In this document: positions 8,108-16,443 of the stretch, one piece after another
How the letters are laid out: each line of letters opens with the position of its first letter
Position numbering within the stretch: position 1 is the stretch's first letter
Assembly (NCBI GenBank): GCA_029263055.1
Contig: JAJCYG010000083.1
Span: 42,710-106,709, forward strand
Direction: 5' to 3'
DNA: 64,000 nt
Source of the DNA: Actinomycetes bacterium
Lineage (GTDB): Bacteria > Auribacterota > JAJCYG01
Made by a program: the position numbers and the translations under genes
The notes under the pieces: generated by a model
What the model was told of the DNA's origin: nothing
Databases searched by the model: none
What the model saw: the letters and a program-made list of their open reading frames with translations, nothing else

Positions 8108-9139
8108 ATGAAGAAAATGACTATTTACCAGATGGCCAAGAAGGCTGGGGTTTCGATTGCCACGATTTCGCGGGCAATGAACCCAAATACTCGCCATAAA
8201 GTTTCTCCACCCACTCGAGCTAAGATTGATCAATTAATTGAAAAGCATGGTTATACCCCTAATGTGGCGGCTCAGAATTTGAGTCGGGCTTCTTCGCGGG
8301 CGATTGGGGTGTTGGTGCCGCAGCAAGAAGGGCTGTTTACAAATGATTTTTATGCACGCATTCTTTCTGGGGTTTCAGATGCATTGATTGGGAGTGGGTA
8401 TCAATTTAAGTTAGTGATGTTGCCGGTGGATGGAAAAAATTGGGAACAACATAATTTTAAATTTGGAGAAGGGGTGGATGGGTTGGTTGTGGCGCATTGG
8501 CCTTATTTCTTTTCAAATAAATCGTTTGTGAAAAAAATAAAAATCCCGGTGGCGATTATTAATGATTGGGATAAAGGTTTGACGTGTCACCGTGTGAGCT
8601 GTGATAACGAGAATGGTGGGAGCCTCGTTGCAGAATATCTTTTAAATCGTGGGCACAAAAATATTGCTGTGTTGAGTGGACCTAAATGGTCGACAGATAG
8701 CCATAGTCGTTTGCAAGGTTTTAAAGACGTGCTTAAAAAGAAACGTGTGAAATTTGATGCGGCTCAAGTGATTAGTGCCAACTATAAAGAAGATGAAGCC
8801 ACACAAAAAGTGAAACTCTTTTTAACTTCGAAGAAAAAAACATCCGCCATTTTTTGTTTGAATGATGCCATGGCAATTGGGGCTATTCGGGGTATTCAAG
8901 AGTTAGGCTTGTCTTGCCCGAAACAAGTTTCAGTGATTGGTTTTGATGATGCGGTGAGCGCACAATGGCATTCGCCTAAGTTGACTACAGTGCATCACCC
9001 CATCTATGAGATGGCAAAAGGGGCGACTCAGATATTGTTGTCTGATTTAAATCGTAAAAACAAAGTAAAGAAACGTCATTATGTTGAGCAGGTCTTTCCG
9101 GTCCGCCTAGTAGAACGCCAATCCGTAGCTAAATTGTAA
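8108..9139 (+). CDS. LacI-family transcriptional regulator
   Basis: A 343-residue repressor with the usual family layout. An N-terminal helix-turn-helix (MTIYQMAKKAGVSIATISRAMN, residues 5-26) is followed by the hinge helix region (NVAAQNLSRASSRAIGVLVP) and a periplasmic-binding-protein-like effector domain (LVAEYLLNRGHKNIAVLSGP; AIFCLNDAMAIGAI; VSVIGFDDA; LTTVHHP). The effector is not predictable; most relatives bind sugars or nucleosides. Nearly identical operators cover its start (8094-8107) and its stop (9135-9148), so it probably represses itself and the rsmD-coaD run. No sugar catabolic gene lies next to it. Confidence 0.93.
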   Translation: MKKMTIYQMAKKAGVSIATISRAMNPNTRHKVSPPTRAKIDQLIEKHGYTPNVAAQNLSRASSRAIGVLVPQQEGLFTNDFYARILSGVSDALIGSGYQFKLVMLPVDGKNWEQHNFKFGEGVDGLVVAHWPYFFSNKSFVKKIKIPVAIINDWDKGLTCHRVSCDNENGGSLVAEYLLNRGHKNIAVLSGPKWSTDSHSRLQGFKDVLKKKRVKFDAAQVISANYKEDEATQKVKLFLTSKKKTSAIFCLNDAMAIGAIRGIQELGLSCPKQVSVIGFDDAVSAQWHSPKLTTVHHPIYEMAKGATQILLSDLNRKNKVKKRHYVEQVFPVRLVERQSVAKL

Positions 9140-9148
9140 GCGGTTACA
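9135..9148 (+). promoter_or_regulatory. LacI-family operator overlapping the lacI stop and the rsmD promoter
   Basis: TGTAAGCGGTTACA includes the TAA stop of the regulator (9137-9139) and covers the -35 position of the predicted rsmD promoter (-10 at 9162-9167). It is the exact inverted copy of 8094-8107. Confidence 0.8.
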
Positions 9149-9158
9149 TTTTAAAATC

Positions 9159-9167
9159 TGCTATACT
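9159..9167 (+). promoter_or_regulatory. Predicted extended -10 promoter of rsmD
   Basis: TGC then TATACT (9162-9167) ends 6 nt before the rsmD ATG at 9174. No Shine-Dalgarno precedes the gene, so the message may be leaderless. The -35 position falls inside the LacI-type operator. Confidence 0.55.
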
Positions 9168-9173
9168 CCTTCC

Positions 9174-9827
9174 ATGCGTATTATTACAGGGCAATTCAAA
9201 GGGATTCGTTTAGAGAGTGTTGATGACGTCTATTTAAGGCCGATTGATGATCGGGTTAAAGAGTCGGTCTTTAATATTTTGATGCATCGAACAAATGGGG
9301 CTAAGGTGCTTGATTGTTTTGCGGGGACAGGAGCGATTGGTCTTGAAGCACTTAGCCGGGGGGCTGACTCTGTCTGTTTTGTGGAGAAAGAGCGTTCCTT
9401 TTTAAATGTGCTTAAAAAAAATATTGAGAAGTTGAAGGTTGAAGAACAGGCCAATGTGTGGCCCGGAGATGTTTTTTCTACGATCAAACGACTTGCTGAA
9501 AAAGAAGAAAAGTTTGATCTAGTCTTTATTGACCCTCCTTATTTTGATCAGGTCAAAGAAGTGAATGGCCGGGTTCAGCAGATTAAAGGGATCCGAAAAC
9601 CAAAAAATGATGAAGAAATTGAAAAGTTACAATCTGCTGATACAGAGCCTCTACCTCAATTAATCTTGAAATATCTCAATGAATACCCTATCCTTAAAGA
9701 GTCTGGCCTGGGAATGATCCGAACCTTTAAGAAGGTGCCAATCCAATTTGAAGGTTTTGACAATATAAACTGCTGCAGGCAGCAAAATTACGGAGACGGC
9801 GTCGTTTCTTTTTTTCAGGTAAAATAA
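9174..9827 (+). CDS. rsmD: 16S rRNA (guanine966-N2)-methyltransferase RsmD
   Basis: RsmD methylates G966 of 16S rRNA on the small subunit. The protein (217 residues) begins with MRIITGQFKGIRL and RPIDDRVKESVFNIL, has the SAM-binding motif VLDCFAGTGAIGLEALSRGA and the catalytic FIDPPY motif. Family members are usually near 185 residues. The extra length is an insertion of roughly 30 residues right after DPPY (KEVNGRVQQIKGIRKPKNDE), rich in charged residues. It is followed at 17 bp by coaD, the usual bacterial arrangement. It lies directly downstream of a LacI-type operator. Confidence 0.9.
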   Translation: MRIITGQFKGIRLESVDDVYLRPIDDRVKESVFNILMHRTNGAKVLDCFAGTGAIGLEALSRGADSVCFVEKERSFLNVLKKNIEKLKVEEQANVWPGDVFSTIKRLAEKEEKFDLVFIDPPYFDQVKEVNGRVQQIKGIRKPKNDEEIEKLQSADTEPLPQLILKYLNEYPILKESGLGMIRTFKKVPIQFEGFDNINCCRQQNYGDGVVSFFQVK

Positions 9828-9844
9828 TAGTAGGAAGAGTTGAG

Positions 9845-10330
9845 ATGGGCAAAATAGCTATTTATCCAGGAAGTTTCGATCCAATCACATATGGGCATAT
9901 TGATATTATCAAGCGAGCCACTAAGGTCTTTGACAAGGTAGTGGTGGCTGTGGCCCATGCTTCAGGTAAAGATCCGCTTTTTTCCGTGGAAGAGAGAAAA
10001 AGTTTTATTGAGCAAGTAGAATGGGATAGTGGAACGAATATTGAAGTTGATGATTTTCAAGGTTTGCTTGTTGACTATGTTTTAAGAAAAAAAGGAAATG
10101 TAGTGGTACGGGGTCTTAGAGCGTTATCTGATTTTGAATATGAGTTTCAAATGGCGTTAATTAACCGAAAGCTTTCAGAAGAAGTTGAAACCATGTTTTT
10201 GATGGCCGGTGAAACCTATTCCTATTTGTCGTCCCGAACCATGAAAGAGATCATCTCTTTGCGGGGAAGTGCTGCAGCTTTTGTACCCAAACATGTGGAA
10301 GAAGCATTAAAGAAGAAGTTAATCAAATAA
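9845..10330 (+). CDS. coaD: Phosphopantetheine adenylyltransferase
   Basis: Catalyses the fourth step of coenzyme A synthesis, 4'-phosphopantetheine plus ATP to dephospho-CoA. The 161-residue length is standard. Motifs: YPGSFDPITYGHIDII with the nucleotidyltransferase TxGH signature, VVRGLRALSDFEYEFQMA, and YSYLSSRTMKEIISLRG holding the ISSTxxK-like loop near the C-terminus. An AGGAAG ribosome site precedes the ATG. Its position upstream of plsX and the fab genes joins CoA/phosphopantetheine supply to acyl carrier protein function. Confidence 0.97.
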   Translation: MGKIAIYPGSFDPITYGHIDIIKRATKVFDKVVVAVAHASGKDPLFSVEERKSFIEQVEWDSGTNIEVDDFQGLLVDYVLRKKGNVVVRGLRALSDFEYEFQMALINRKLSEEVETMFLMAGETYSYLSSRTMKEIISLRGSAAAFVPKHVEEALKKKLIK

Positions 10331-10350
10331 TTTAGAAGTGAGGTTGTGAT

Positions 10351-10809
10351 ATGAAAATTGAAATCAATAAAATGCCTGAAGCTGGTTTTTGGGCAGAAGA
10401 AGCTGAAACAGCAAAAGAGATGGGTTTGTCTTATCCTGCTTGCCAGTTTAAAGATCCCATTAAAATGAATTTTTTTGTGAATAAGGTCTCTGGAGACCTT
10501 TTGGCACAAGGTCCAGTAACGACTCAGGCTCACATTGAGTGTTCTCGTTGCTTGAATGATTTTATCTATCCCATAGATTTGAAGAAATTTACTTTCTGTG
10601 AGCCTATAGGCAAGCAGCTTATTATTGACTTGACGGATGCTGTGACTGGGGATATTATACTTGCTCTTCCCTCGAAGCCTCTCTGTAAAGAGGACTGTCA
10701 GGGGTTGTGCGTTAAGTGTGGACAAGATCTTAATTCAGGCAAATGTTCATGTGCAAAAGATTCTAAAGATATACGATTAGCTGAATTAGATAAAATTAAG
10801 TTTGATTAA
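10351..10809 (+). CDS. yceD: YceD/DUF177 family protein
   Basis: Member of the DUF177 (YceD) family, almost always encoded just before rpmF, as here. Members are implicated in rRNA processing or ribosome assembly; the mechanism is not settled. The 152-residue protein has a TQAHIECSRCLNDF centre and a C-terminal CKEDCQGLCVKCGQDLN-CSC cysteine set that looks zinc binding. A GAGG ribosome site precedes the ATG, and the stop lies 13 bp before the rpmF start. Confidence 0.85.
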   Translation: MKIEINKMPEAGFWAEEAETAKEMGLSYPACQFKDPIKMNFFVNKVSGDLLAQGPVTTQAHIECSRCLNDFIYPIDLKKFTFCEPIGKQLIIDLTDAVTGDIILALPSKPLCKEDCQGLCVKCGQDLNSGKCSCAKDSKDIRLAELDKIKFD

Positions 10810-10822
10810 ATAGGAGTCAGTC

Positions 10823-11002
10823 ATGCCAGTACCAAAAAAGAAACGCTCTAGATCTCGTGGAGGATCTCGTCAAGCACATAAAGCCCTAAAAGCTCCTTCA
10901 GCAGCGAATTGCTCCCATTGCGCTCAACCGACAAAACCTCATGCGGTTTGTTCTTCATGTGGATATTATCGTGGACGCATGGTTGTTTACGTTCAAAAAT
11001 AA
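10823..11002 (+). CDS. rpmF: 50S ribosomal protein L32
   Basis: A 59-residue protein: MPVPKKKRSRSRGGSRQAHK at the N-terminus, then CSHC and CSSC pairs forming the zinc site, ending GRMVVYVQK. AGGAG lies 7 nt before the ATG. This is the conserved yceD-rpmF-plsX-fabH order known from many bacteria, which links ribosome and membrane lipid production. Confidence 0.97.
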   Translation: MPVPKKKRSRSRGGSRQAHKALKAPSAANCSHCAQPTKPHAVCSSCGYYRGRMVVYVQK

Positions 11003-11069
11003 GCTTTTCCTTAATTTCTACCTATCTCATTGAACATTTTCAAATAGAAAATAGGACACCCGTCAGGAA

Positions 11070-12089
11070 ATGAAAATAGCCATAGATGCCATGGGGGGAG
11101 ATAAGGCTCCTCAAGAGATTGTCTTAGGTGCTGTCGAAGCAGCGAGACAACGTGGTAAAAGTTCACCCGAGCTTGTTTTGGTTGGGGACCAAGAAAGAAT
11201 TGAGCAAGAATTATCGCGCGTCGATACTTCAGACCTTCCTCTATCTGTTCATCATGCTTCTCAAGTTGTTGATATGGGCGATTCTCCTGTGATGGCTGTT
11301 CGTAAGAAAAAAGATTCCTCTATTTCAGTTGCAGCTGACCTGGCTCGATCAGGTGAAGTCGATGCGATTGTTTCTGCTGGTAATACTGGAGCTGCTGTTG
11401 CCGCAACCACATTAAAATGGCGTACATTAAATGGCGTGGAACGTTCTTCAATTGCTATTGTCATGCCAGGACCCAACGGAATTTTTGTTTTACTCGATGC
11501 AGGTGCCAACAGTGATTGTCGTCCAAAGCATCTTCTTCAATTTGCTGTAATGGGGGATGTTTACGCACGCACTATTTTAAATATTCGTAATCCTCGAATT
11601 GGTCTTCTCGGTATTGGTGAAGAAGCTTCTAAAGGAAATGAACTGACTAAAGAATCTTTTAAGCTATTAGAAAAATCTCGTTTAAACTTTTTTGGAAACA
11701 TTGAAGGAAAAGATGTGTTTGAAAATAAAGTTGATGTGATTGTTTGTGATGGGTTTGTCGGAAATATTGTGCTCAAGTTAAGTGAAGGTTTGGGCATGAC
11801 ATTATCTAAAACAATTAGAAAAGAGATTAAACGAACCATTTGGGGTTCAATAGGAGGGTTGCTTGTTCGCTCTTCTTTAAAACGATTTAAAAAGCGGCTT
11901 AACTACGAACAGTTTGGTGGTGCTCCTTTATTAGGGGTGAATGGCCGTTGTATTATTGCTCATGGGGGCTCCTCTTCTTTAGCCATTAAAAATGCGATTC
12001 ATGTGGCTGAAGATTATGTGGTGCAAAAAGTAAATGAACGTATTATTGAAGCTATTGAGGAGACTAAGGGTATTACCCCTATTTGGTAA
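11070..12089 (+). CDS. plsX: Phosphate acyltransferase PlsX
   Basis: PlsX makes acyl-phosphate from acyl-ACP for the PlsY route of phosphatidic acid synthesis; it is a peripheral membrane enzyme. The 339-residue protein has the family start MKIAIDAMGGDKAPQEIVLGA and the segments VSAGNTGAAVAA, LLDAGANSDCRP, DVIVCDGFVGNIVLK and FGGAPLLGVNG. A short gap (11003-11069) separates it from rpmF, and the fabH GTG follows 3 nt after its stop, suggesting translational coupling. Confidence 0.96.
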   Translation: MKIAIDAMGGDKAPQEIVLGAVEAARQRGKSSPELVLVGDQERIEQELSRVDTSDLPLSVHHASQVVDMGDSPVMAVRKKKDSSISVAADLARSGEVDAIVSAGNTGAAVAATTLKWRTLNGVERSSIAIVMPGPNGIFVLLDAGANSDCRPKHLLQFAVMGDVYARTILNIRNPRIGLLGIGEEASKGNELTKESFKLLEKSRLNFFGNIEGKDVFENKVDVIVCDGFVGNIVLKLSEGLGMTLSKTIRKEIKRTIWGSIGGLLVRSSLKRFKKRLNYEQFGGAPLLGVNGRCIIAHGGSSSLAIKNAIHVAEDYVVQKVNERIIEAIEETKGITPIW

Positions 12090-12092
12090 ATC

Positions 12093-13106
12093 GTGAAACA
12101 GCATCCTGAGCATAAAGAACATTTTCCTTATGGAACCGTGGTCCTTGGAACCGGCTCCTATCTTCCTGAAAAAATCTTAACCAATTCTGATTTAGAGAAG
12201 ATTGTCGATACTAATGATGAATGGATTCGATCTCGAACAGGGATTAAAGAACGTCGTATTGCAGCAGATGGCCAGCACACATCTGATTTAGCGACTGAAG
12301 CAGCGCGCGCTGCATTAGAAGCAGCCAATGTAAAGCCTGAAGATTTAGATTTGATTATTGTTGCGACCATCACATCTGATATGCCTTTTCCTTCAACAGC
12401 TTGTTTTGTTCAAGCTAAGCTTGGAGCCACAAAAGCAGCAGCCTTTGATTTAAGTGCGGCCTGTGCTGGAACCATTTATGGGATCAGTGTGGCGCACCAA
12501 TTTATTCAATCAGGAACGTATGAACATGTTTTGGTGATTGGTTCTGAAAAATTGTCATCGATTACAGATTGGACGGATCGTAGTACTTGTGTTCTTTTTG
12601 GTGATGGGGCAGGTGCTTTGGTTTTAGGGCGTGGCCCTCGAGGAAAAGGAATTGTTTCTTCTTTTTTAGCCAGTGATGGGTCTAAAGCAGATATTTTAAA
12701 AATGCCAGGTGGAGGAAGTCGTTTTCCAACCTCTCATGAAACCGTTGATGAGAAAATGCATTATTTAAAGATGGATGGCCAAGAAGTGTTTAAAAATGCT
12801 GTGAGTAGTATGGGGAAGGTGGCTGTAAAAGCATTAGAGCAATGTGGGCTTACAGGCGATGAAATTTCATATTTTGTGCCGCATCAAGCCAATGCGCGTA
12901 TTATTTCAGCTGTAGCAAAGCGGTTGTCTATCCCTGATGAAAAAATTCATTTAAATGTAGAACGATTTGGAAACATGTCCTCTGCTTCAACCGTGGTTGG
13001 GTTTGATGAGTTAGTCCGATCAGGAAAATTAAAAGAGGGTGACATTGTTGTTTTAGTTGGTTTTGGAAGTGGTTTGGTTTGGGGTTCTCTAGTCATTAAA
13101 TGGTAA
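12093..13106 (+). CDS. fabH: 3-oxoacyl-ACP synthase III (KAS III)
   Basis: Condenses acetyl-CoA (or another primer) with malonyl-ACP to start fatty acid synthesis. The 337-residue protein has the catalytic triad in place: C124 (DLSAACAGT), H264 (VPHQANARI) and N294 (GNMSSAS). The start is GTG at 12093; there is no ribosome site, so it probably relies on coupling to plsX. The N-terminal 12 residues (MKQHPEHKEHFP) are an extension beyond the usual FabH start. Confidence 0.96.
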   Translation: MKQHPEHKEHFPYGTVVLGTGSYLPEKILTNSDLEKIVDTNDEWIRSRTGIKERRIAADGQHTSDLATEAARAALEAANVKPEDLDLIIVATITSDMPFPSTACFVQAKLGATKAAAFDLSAACAGTIYGISVAHQFIQSGTYEHVLVIGSEKLSSITDWTDRSTCVLFGDGAGALVLGRGPRGKGIVSSFLASDGSKADILKMPGGGSRFPTSHETVDEKMHYLKMDGQEVFKNAVSSMGKVAVKALEQCGLTGDEISYFVPHQANARIISAVAKRLSIPDEKIHLNVERFGNMSSASTVVGFDELVRSGKLKEGDIVVLVGFGSGLVWGSLVIKW

Positions 13107-13122
13107 AGAGGTATACATAAAG

Positions 13123-14076
13123 ATGAAAATTGGATTTTTATTTCCTGGTCAAGGAGCTCAATATGTAGGAATGGGAAAAGAGCTTGCAGAAAATTTTAAA
13201 TCTGCAAATGCGCTTTTTGATCAAGCGAATGATATTTTAGGCGTTGATTTAAAGAAGATTGCTTTTGAAGGGCCTGAGTCTGAATTGACTTTAACAAATA
13301 ACAGCCAGCCTGCTTTGTTGGTGACAAGCATTGCTGCATTGGCGGCGATGCGTGAAGCAGGCATTGATGTGGAACCTTCTGCTGTGGCTGGACTCAGTTT
13401 AGGTGAGTTTACAGCATTGCATGTTGCAGGTGTGCTTGATTTTGAGTCGGCATTAAAGTTAGTTCGTTTGCGTGGGACGTTAATGCAACAAGCGTGTGAT
13501 GAAAATGAAGGGACCATGGCTTCGATCATGGGTCTTGAAGAAGATGTGGTGCACGCCATTGTGGCTGAAGCCGATCAAGTGGATCGTGTGGATGTCGCCA
13601 ATGTAAATTGTCCGGGCCAAGTGGTTGTTTCTGGAACCAAAGCAGGCGTTCAAAAATCAATTGAATTAGCGGATGCTAAAGAAGCCAAGAAAGTAGTAGA
13701 GTTAACTGTGGCCGGTGCGTTTCATTCTAGGCTCATGCAAAGTGCGCGCGAAAAATTAGAAGAAGCATTAAAAGAAGTGACTTTAGAAAAGGCATCTATT
13801 CCTGTTTATCACAATGTCACAGGAAATCAGACACGTGATATTGAAGAGATGCGAGGGCTTCTCGGAGAACAGGTCACTTCTTCTGTGTTGTGGGAAAAAG
13901 GGATTCGCCAAATGATTCAGGATGGGGTGAACGCCTTTATTGAGCTGGGATCTGGGCGAGTGTTGAGTGGATTGCTTAAAAGAATTGAACGAGGCATTCC
14001 ATTTGCCAATGTAGAAGATTTAAAAAGTCTTGAAAAAACCAAGAAATTTGTCGATGATTTAAAGGTTAACAATTAG
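13123..14076 (+). CDS. fabD: Malonyl-CoA:ACP transacylase
   Basis: Transfers malonyl groups from CoA to ACP. The 317-residue protein has the [13 protein letters not shown] start, the nucleophile elbow GLSLGE with S92, and the second catalytic residue H201 in [20 protein letters not shown] residues ([13 protein letters not shown]) close the domain. It has an AAAGAGG ribosome site and sits between fabH and fabG as in E. coli. Confidence 0.97.
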   Translation: MKIGFLFPGQGAQYVGMGKELAENFKSANALFDQANDILGVDLKKIAFEGPESELTLTNNSQPALLVTSIAALAAMREAGIDVEPSAVAGLSLGEFTALHVAGVLDFESALKLVRLRGTLMQQACDENEGTMASIMGLEEDVVHAIVAEADQVDRVDVANVNCPGQVVVSGTKAGVQKSIELADAKEAKKVVELTVAGAFHSRLMQSAREKLEEALKEVTLEKASIPVYHNVTGNQTRDIEEMRGLLGEQVTSSVLWEKGIRQMIQDGVNAFIELGSGRVLSGLLKRIERGIPFANVEDLKSLEKTKKFVDDLKVNN

Positions 14077-14090
14077 AAAAGGGATTAAAT

Positions 14091-14831
14091 ATGTTATTAA
14101 AAGATAAAGTAGCGCTAGTGACAGGTGGGGGCCAAGGAATTGGGAAAGCTATTTCAGTTCGTTTAGCCAAAGAAGGGGCTAATATTGCTGTGTGTGATAT
14201 CAATATGGATATTGCGAGTCAAACAGCTAAAGAATTAGAAGGAATGGGTGTTAAAGCTGCTGCTTTTGAGACCAATGTTTCAGACCTTAAATCGGCGGAA
14301 GATACTGTGAATAAAGTTGTTGACAATTTTGGGTGCGTCGATATACTGGTCAACAATGCGGGTGTTACCCGGGACACGCTTCTAATGCGTATGAGCGAAG
14401 CGGATTGGGATTTGGTCTTAAGTGTTAACCTTAAAGGGACATTTAATTTTTCCAAAGCAGTTGTTCGTCCAATGATGAAGCAACGGAGTGGTGCGATTGT
14501 CAATGTGGCCTCTGTGATTGGGTTGATGGGAAATGCAGGCCAAGCAAATTACGCAGCTTCTAAAGCAGGTGTGATTGGTTTAACCAAGTCAGTTGCTAAA
14601 GAAGTGGCATCTAGAAATATTAGAGTGAATGCTGTGGCTCCTGGTTTTATTGCTACGGCCATGACAGATAAACTGCCTGATGATGTACGGAATAAGATGT
14701 TAGAAAATATTCCTTTAGGTCGTTTTGGTGAGCCAGAAGATGTGGCTGATGTGATTTTATTTTTAGCCAGTGACTTGTCTCGATATGTGACAGGGACAGT
14801 GGTTAATATTAGTGGCGGTTTAGTGACGTAA
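14091..14831 (+). CDS. fabG: 3-oxoacyl-ACP reductase
   Basis: NADPH-dependent short-chain dehydrogenase of the elongation cycle. The 246-residue protein shows TGGGQGIG (11-18), NNAG (88-91), and the tetrad N113, S141, Y154 and K158 (NYAASKAG). AAAAGGG precedes the ATG. It is followed by acpP at 32 bp. Confidence 0.97.
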   Translation: MLLKDKVALVTGGGQGIGKAISVRLAKEGANIAVCDINMDIASQTAKELEGMGVKAAAFETNVSDLKSAEDTVNKVVDNFGCVDILVNNAGVTRDTLLMRMSEADWDLVLSVNLKGTFNFSKAVVRPMMKQRSGAIVNVASVIGLMGNAGQANYAASKAGVIGLTKSVAKEVASRNIRVNAVAPGFIATAMTDKLPDDVRNKMLENIPLGRFGEPEDVADVILFLASDLSRYVTGTVVNISGGLVT

Positions 14832-14863
14832 TCAACTCGTAATATGTTTAAAAGGAGATTCAG

Positions 14864-15109
14864 ATGGCTGACAGTGTTGAAGACAAAGTAAAAAAAATTA
14901 TTGTAGAACAACTTGGCGTGAATGCTGAGGAAGTCACAAAAGAAGCTTCTTTTATTGATGACTTAGGTGCAGATTCTTTAGATACAGTCGAGCTAGTCAT
15001 GGCTTTTGAAGAAGAGTTTGATGCTGAAATTCCTGACGAAGAAGCTGAAAAGTTAAGATCTGTTGGGGATGCTGTTGATTACATCACAAAAAAATTGAAA
15101 GTTAGCTAA
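14864..15109 (+). CDS. acpP: Acyl carrier protein
   Basis: Carries growing acyl chains on a 4'-phosphopantetheine arm. The 81-residue acidic protein has the DSL motif ([12 protein letters not shown]) with modified S38. AAGGAGA gives a strong ribosome site, in keeping with the high amount of ACP needed. A 36-bp palindrome immediately downstream separates it from fabF. Confidence 0.98.
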   Translation: MADSVEDKVKKIIVEQLGVNAEEVTKEASFIDDLGADSLDTVELVMAFEEEFDAEIPDEEAEKLRSVGDAVDYITKKLKVS

Positions 15110-15130
15110 AACTTTTATGAATCTAAAGTA

Positions 15131-15171
15131 AGGAAGAAAAAAAACAAATTTGTTTTTTTTCTTCCTTTTTT
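15131..15171 (+). terminator. Perfect 36-bp palindrome between acpP and fabF (possible terminator/attenuator)
   Basis: Two 18-nt arms (AGGAAGAAAAAAAACAAA at 15131-15148 and its exact complement at 15149-15166) meet with no spacer, followed by TTTTTA. As RNA the outer AGGAAG/CTTCCT pairs enclose an A/U stem, with a U tract after it. It could stop part of the transcription after acpP so that ACP is made in excess over FabF. Because the stem is A/U rich it may also act as a DNA binding site. Confidence 0.6.
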
Positions 15172-15187
15172 AGTTTAGGGGTATGAC

Positions 15188-16429
15188 ATGTCAAGACGCG
15201 TAGTAGTGACTGGAATTGGTTTAAAAACTCCTGTTGGAAACCATGTTGATGAATTTTGGTCTTCTCTTATTAATGGTAAGAGTGGAATTGGATTGATCGA
15301 AAGTTTTGATACGACTGAGTACAATGCCAAAATTGGGGGTCATGTTAAAAACTTTGATCCTTTAGAATACGTGAATGCTAAAGAGTTGAGACGAATGGAT
15401 ACGTTTGTTCGCTTTTCAACAGCTGCGGCAGTTGATTGTGTTAAAGATGCTGGACTTGATTTAGATAAGGTGGATCGAACCCGAATTGGGGTTTTGGTTG
15501 GTTCTGGAATTGGTGGGATTACTACGATTGAACAGAATCATGAGAAGCTTCTGAAAGGGGGACCTCGTAAAATCTCTCCATTTTTTATTCCAATGTTGAT
15601 TGTCAATATGGCTCCAGGTCAAATTTCTATGACCTTAGGATTAAAAGGACCTAATTTGTGTGTGGCCACAGCCTGTGCCACAGCCAACCATGCGATTGGT
15701 GAAGCAGCTAGATTAATTAAGTATGGCGATGCAGAAGCGATGATTGCAGGGGGAACAGAAGCCCCTTTAACTCCATTGGGTACAGGTGGTTTTTGTTCGG
15801 CCAAAGCACTTTCTCTTCGAAATGACGAACCTCAACGGGCAAGTCGTCCCTTTGATTTAAACCGAGATGGTTTTGTTATGGGTGAAGGGGCAGGGGTTGT
15901 GATGTTGGAAGAATTAGAGTTTGCTAAAAAACGGGGTGCACATATTTATTGTGAGTTGATTGGTTATGGTTTGACAGGAGATGCTTATCACATGACTTCA
16001 CCTGCACCTGACGGTGAAGGAGCGGCTCGTTGTATGAAAATGTCTTTAGATGACGCAAAAGTCAATCCAGAAGATGTTGATTATATTAATGCGCATGGAA
16101 CGTCGACAAAGATGAATGATAAGTTTGAGACCATGGCCATTAAAACTGTTTTTGGAGACCATGCCCGCAAAGTTAATATTAGTTCCACCAAATCAATGAC
16201 AGGTCACTTATTGGGAGCTGCAGGTGGAATAGAAATGGCTGCGATTGCTTTAGCTTTAGAGAAAAATATTATTCCACCTACAATCAATTATGAGACGCCT
16301 GATCCTGAATGTGACTTGGATTACACGCCTAACACTGCCCGCGAAGCAACTGTTGACGTTGCTGTATCCAACTCATTAGGTTTTGGGGGACATAATTCCA
16401 CACTAGTTGCACGAAAATTTAAGGATTAG
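15188..16429 (+). CDS. fabF: 3-oxoacyl-ACP synthase II (KAS II)
   Basis: Elongating condensing enzyme of type II fatty acid synthesis, 413 residues. The Cys-His-His triad is C163 ([10 protein letters not shown]), H303 ([11 protein letters not shown]) and H340 ([12 protein letters not shown]). [11 protein letters not shown] is the usual start, with AGGGG 7 nt before the ATG. It follows the palindrome downstream of acpP. Confidence 0.97.
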   Translation: MSRRVVVTGIGLKTPVGNHVDEFWSSLINGKSGIGLIESFDTTEYNAKIGGHVKNFDPLEYVNAKELRRMDTFVRFSTAAAVDCVKDAGLDLDKVDRTRIGVLVGSGIGGITTIEQNHEKLLKGGPRKISPFFIPMLIVNMAPGQISMTLGLKGPNLCVATACATANHAIGEAARLIKYGDAEAMIAGGTEAPLTPLGTGGFCSAKALSLRNDEPQRASRPFDLNRDGFVMGEGAGVVMLEELEFAKKRGAHIYCELIGYGLTGDAYHMTSPAPDGEGAARCMKMSLDDAKVNPEDVDYINAHGTSTKMNDKFETMAIKTVFGDHARKVNISSTKSMTGHLLGAAGGIEMAAIALALEKNIIPPTINYETPDPECDLDYTPNTAREATVDVAVSNSLGFGGHNSTLVARKFKD

Positions 16430-16431
16430 GG

Positions 16432-16437
16432 TATAAT
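16432..16437 (+). promoter_or_regulatory. Perfect -10 element before the acyl-CoA dehydrogenase
   Basis: TATAAT lies exactly 6 nt before the ATG at 16444, inside the 14-bp gap after fabF. TTGCAC at 16407-16412 is a poor, 19-nt spaced -35. No Shine-Dalgarno is present, so an internal promoter giving a leaderless message is plausible. Confidence 0.5.
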
Positions 16438-16443
16438 AACGAT

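Noticed and set aside
12101..12118. CATCCTGAGCATAAAG in fabH as a third copy of the intergenic repeat
   Set aside because: Only CATCCTGAGC matches; the GCGAAGGATCT arm is missing and the sequence is coding.
14549..14911. 120-residue minus-strand ORF across fabG/acpP
   Set aside because: It is antisense to well-identified genes, has no ribosome site and shows no recognisable domain.
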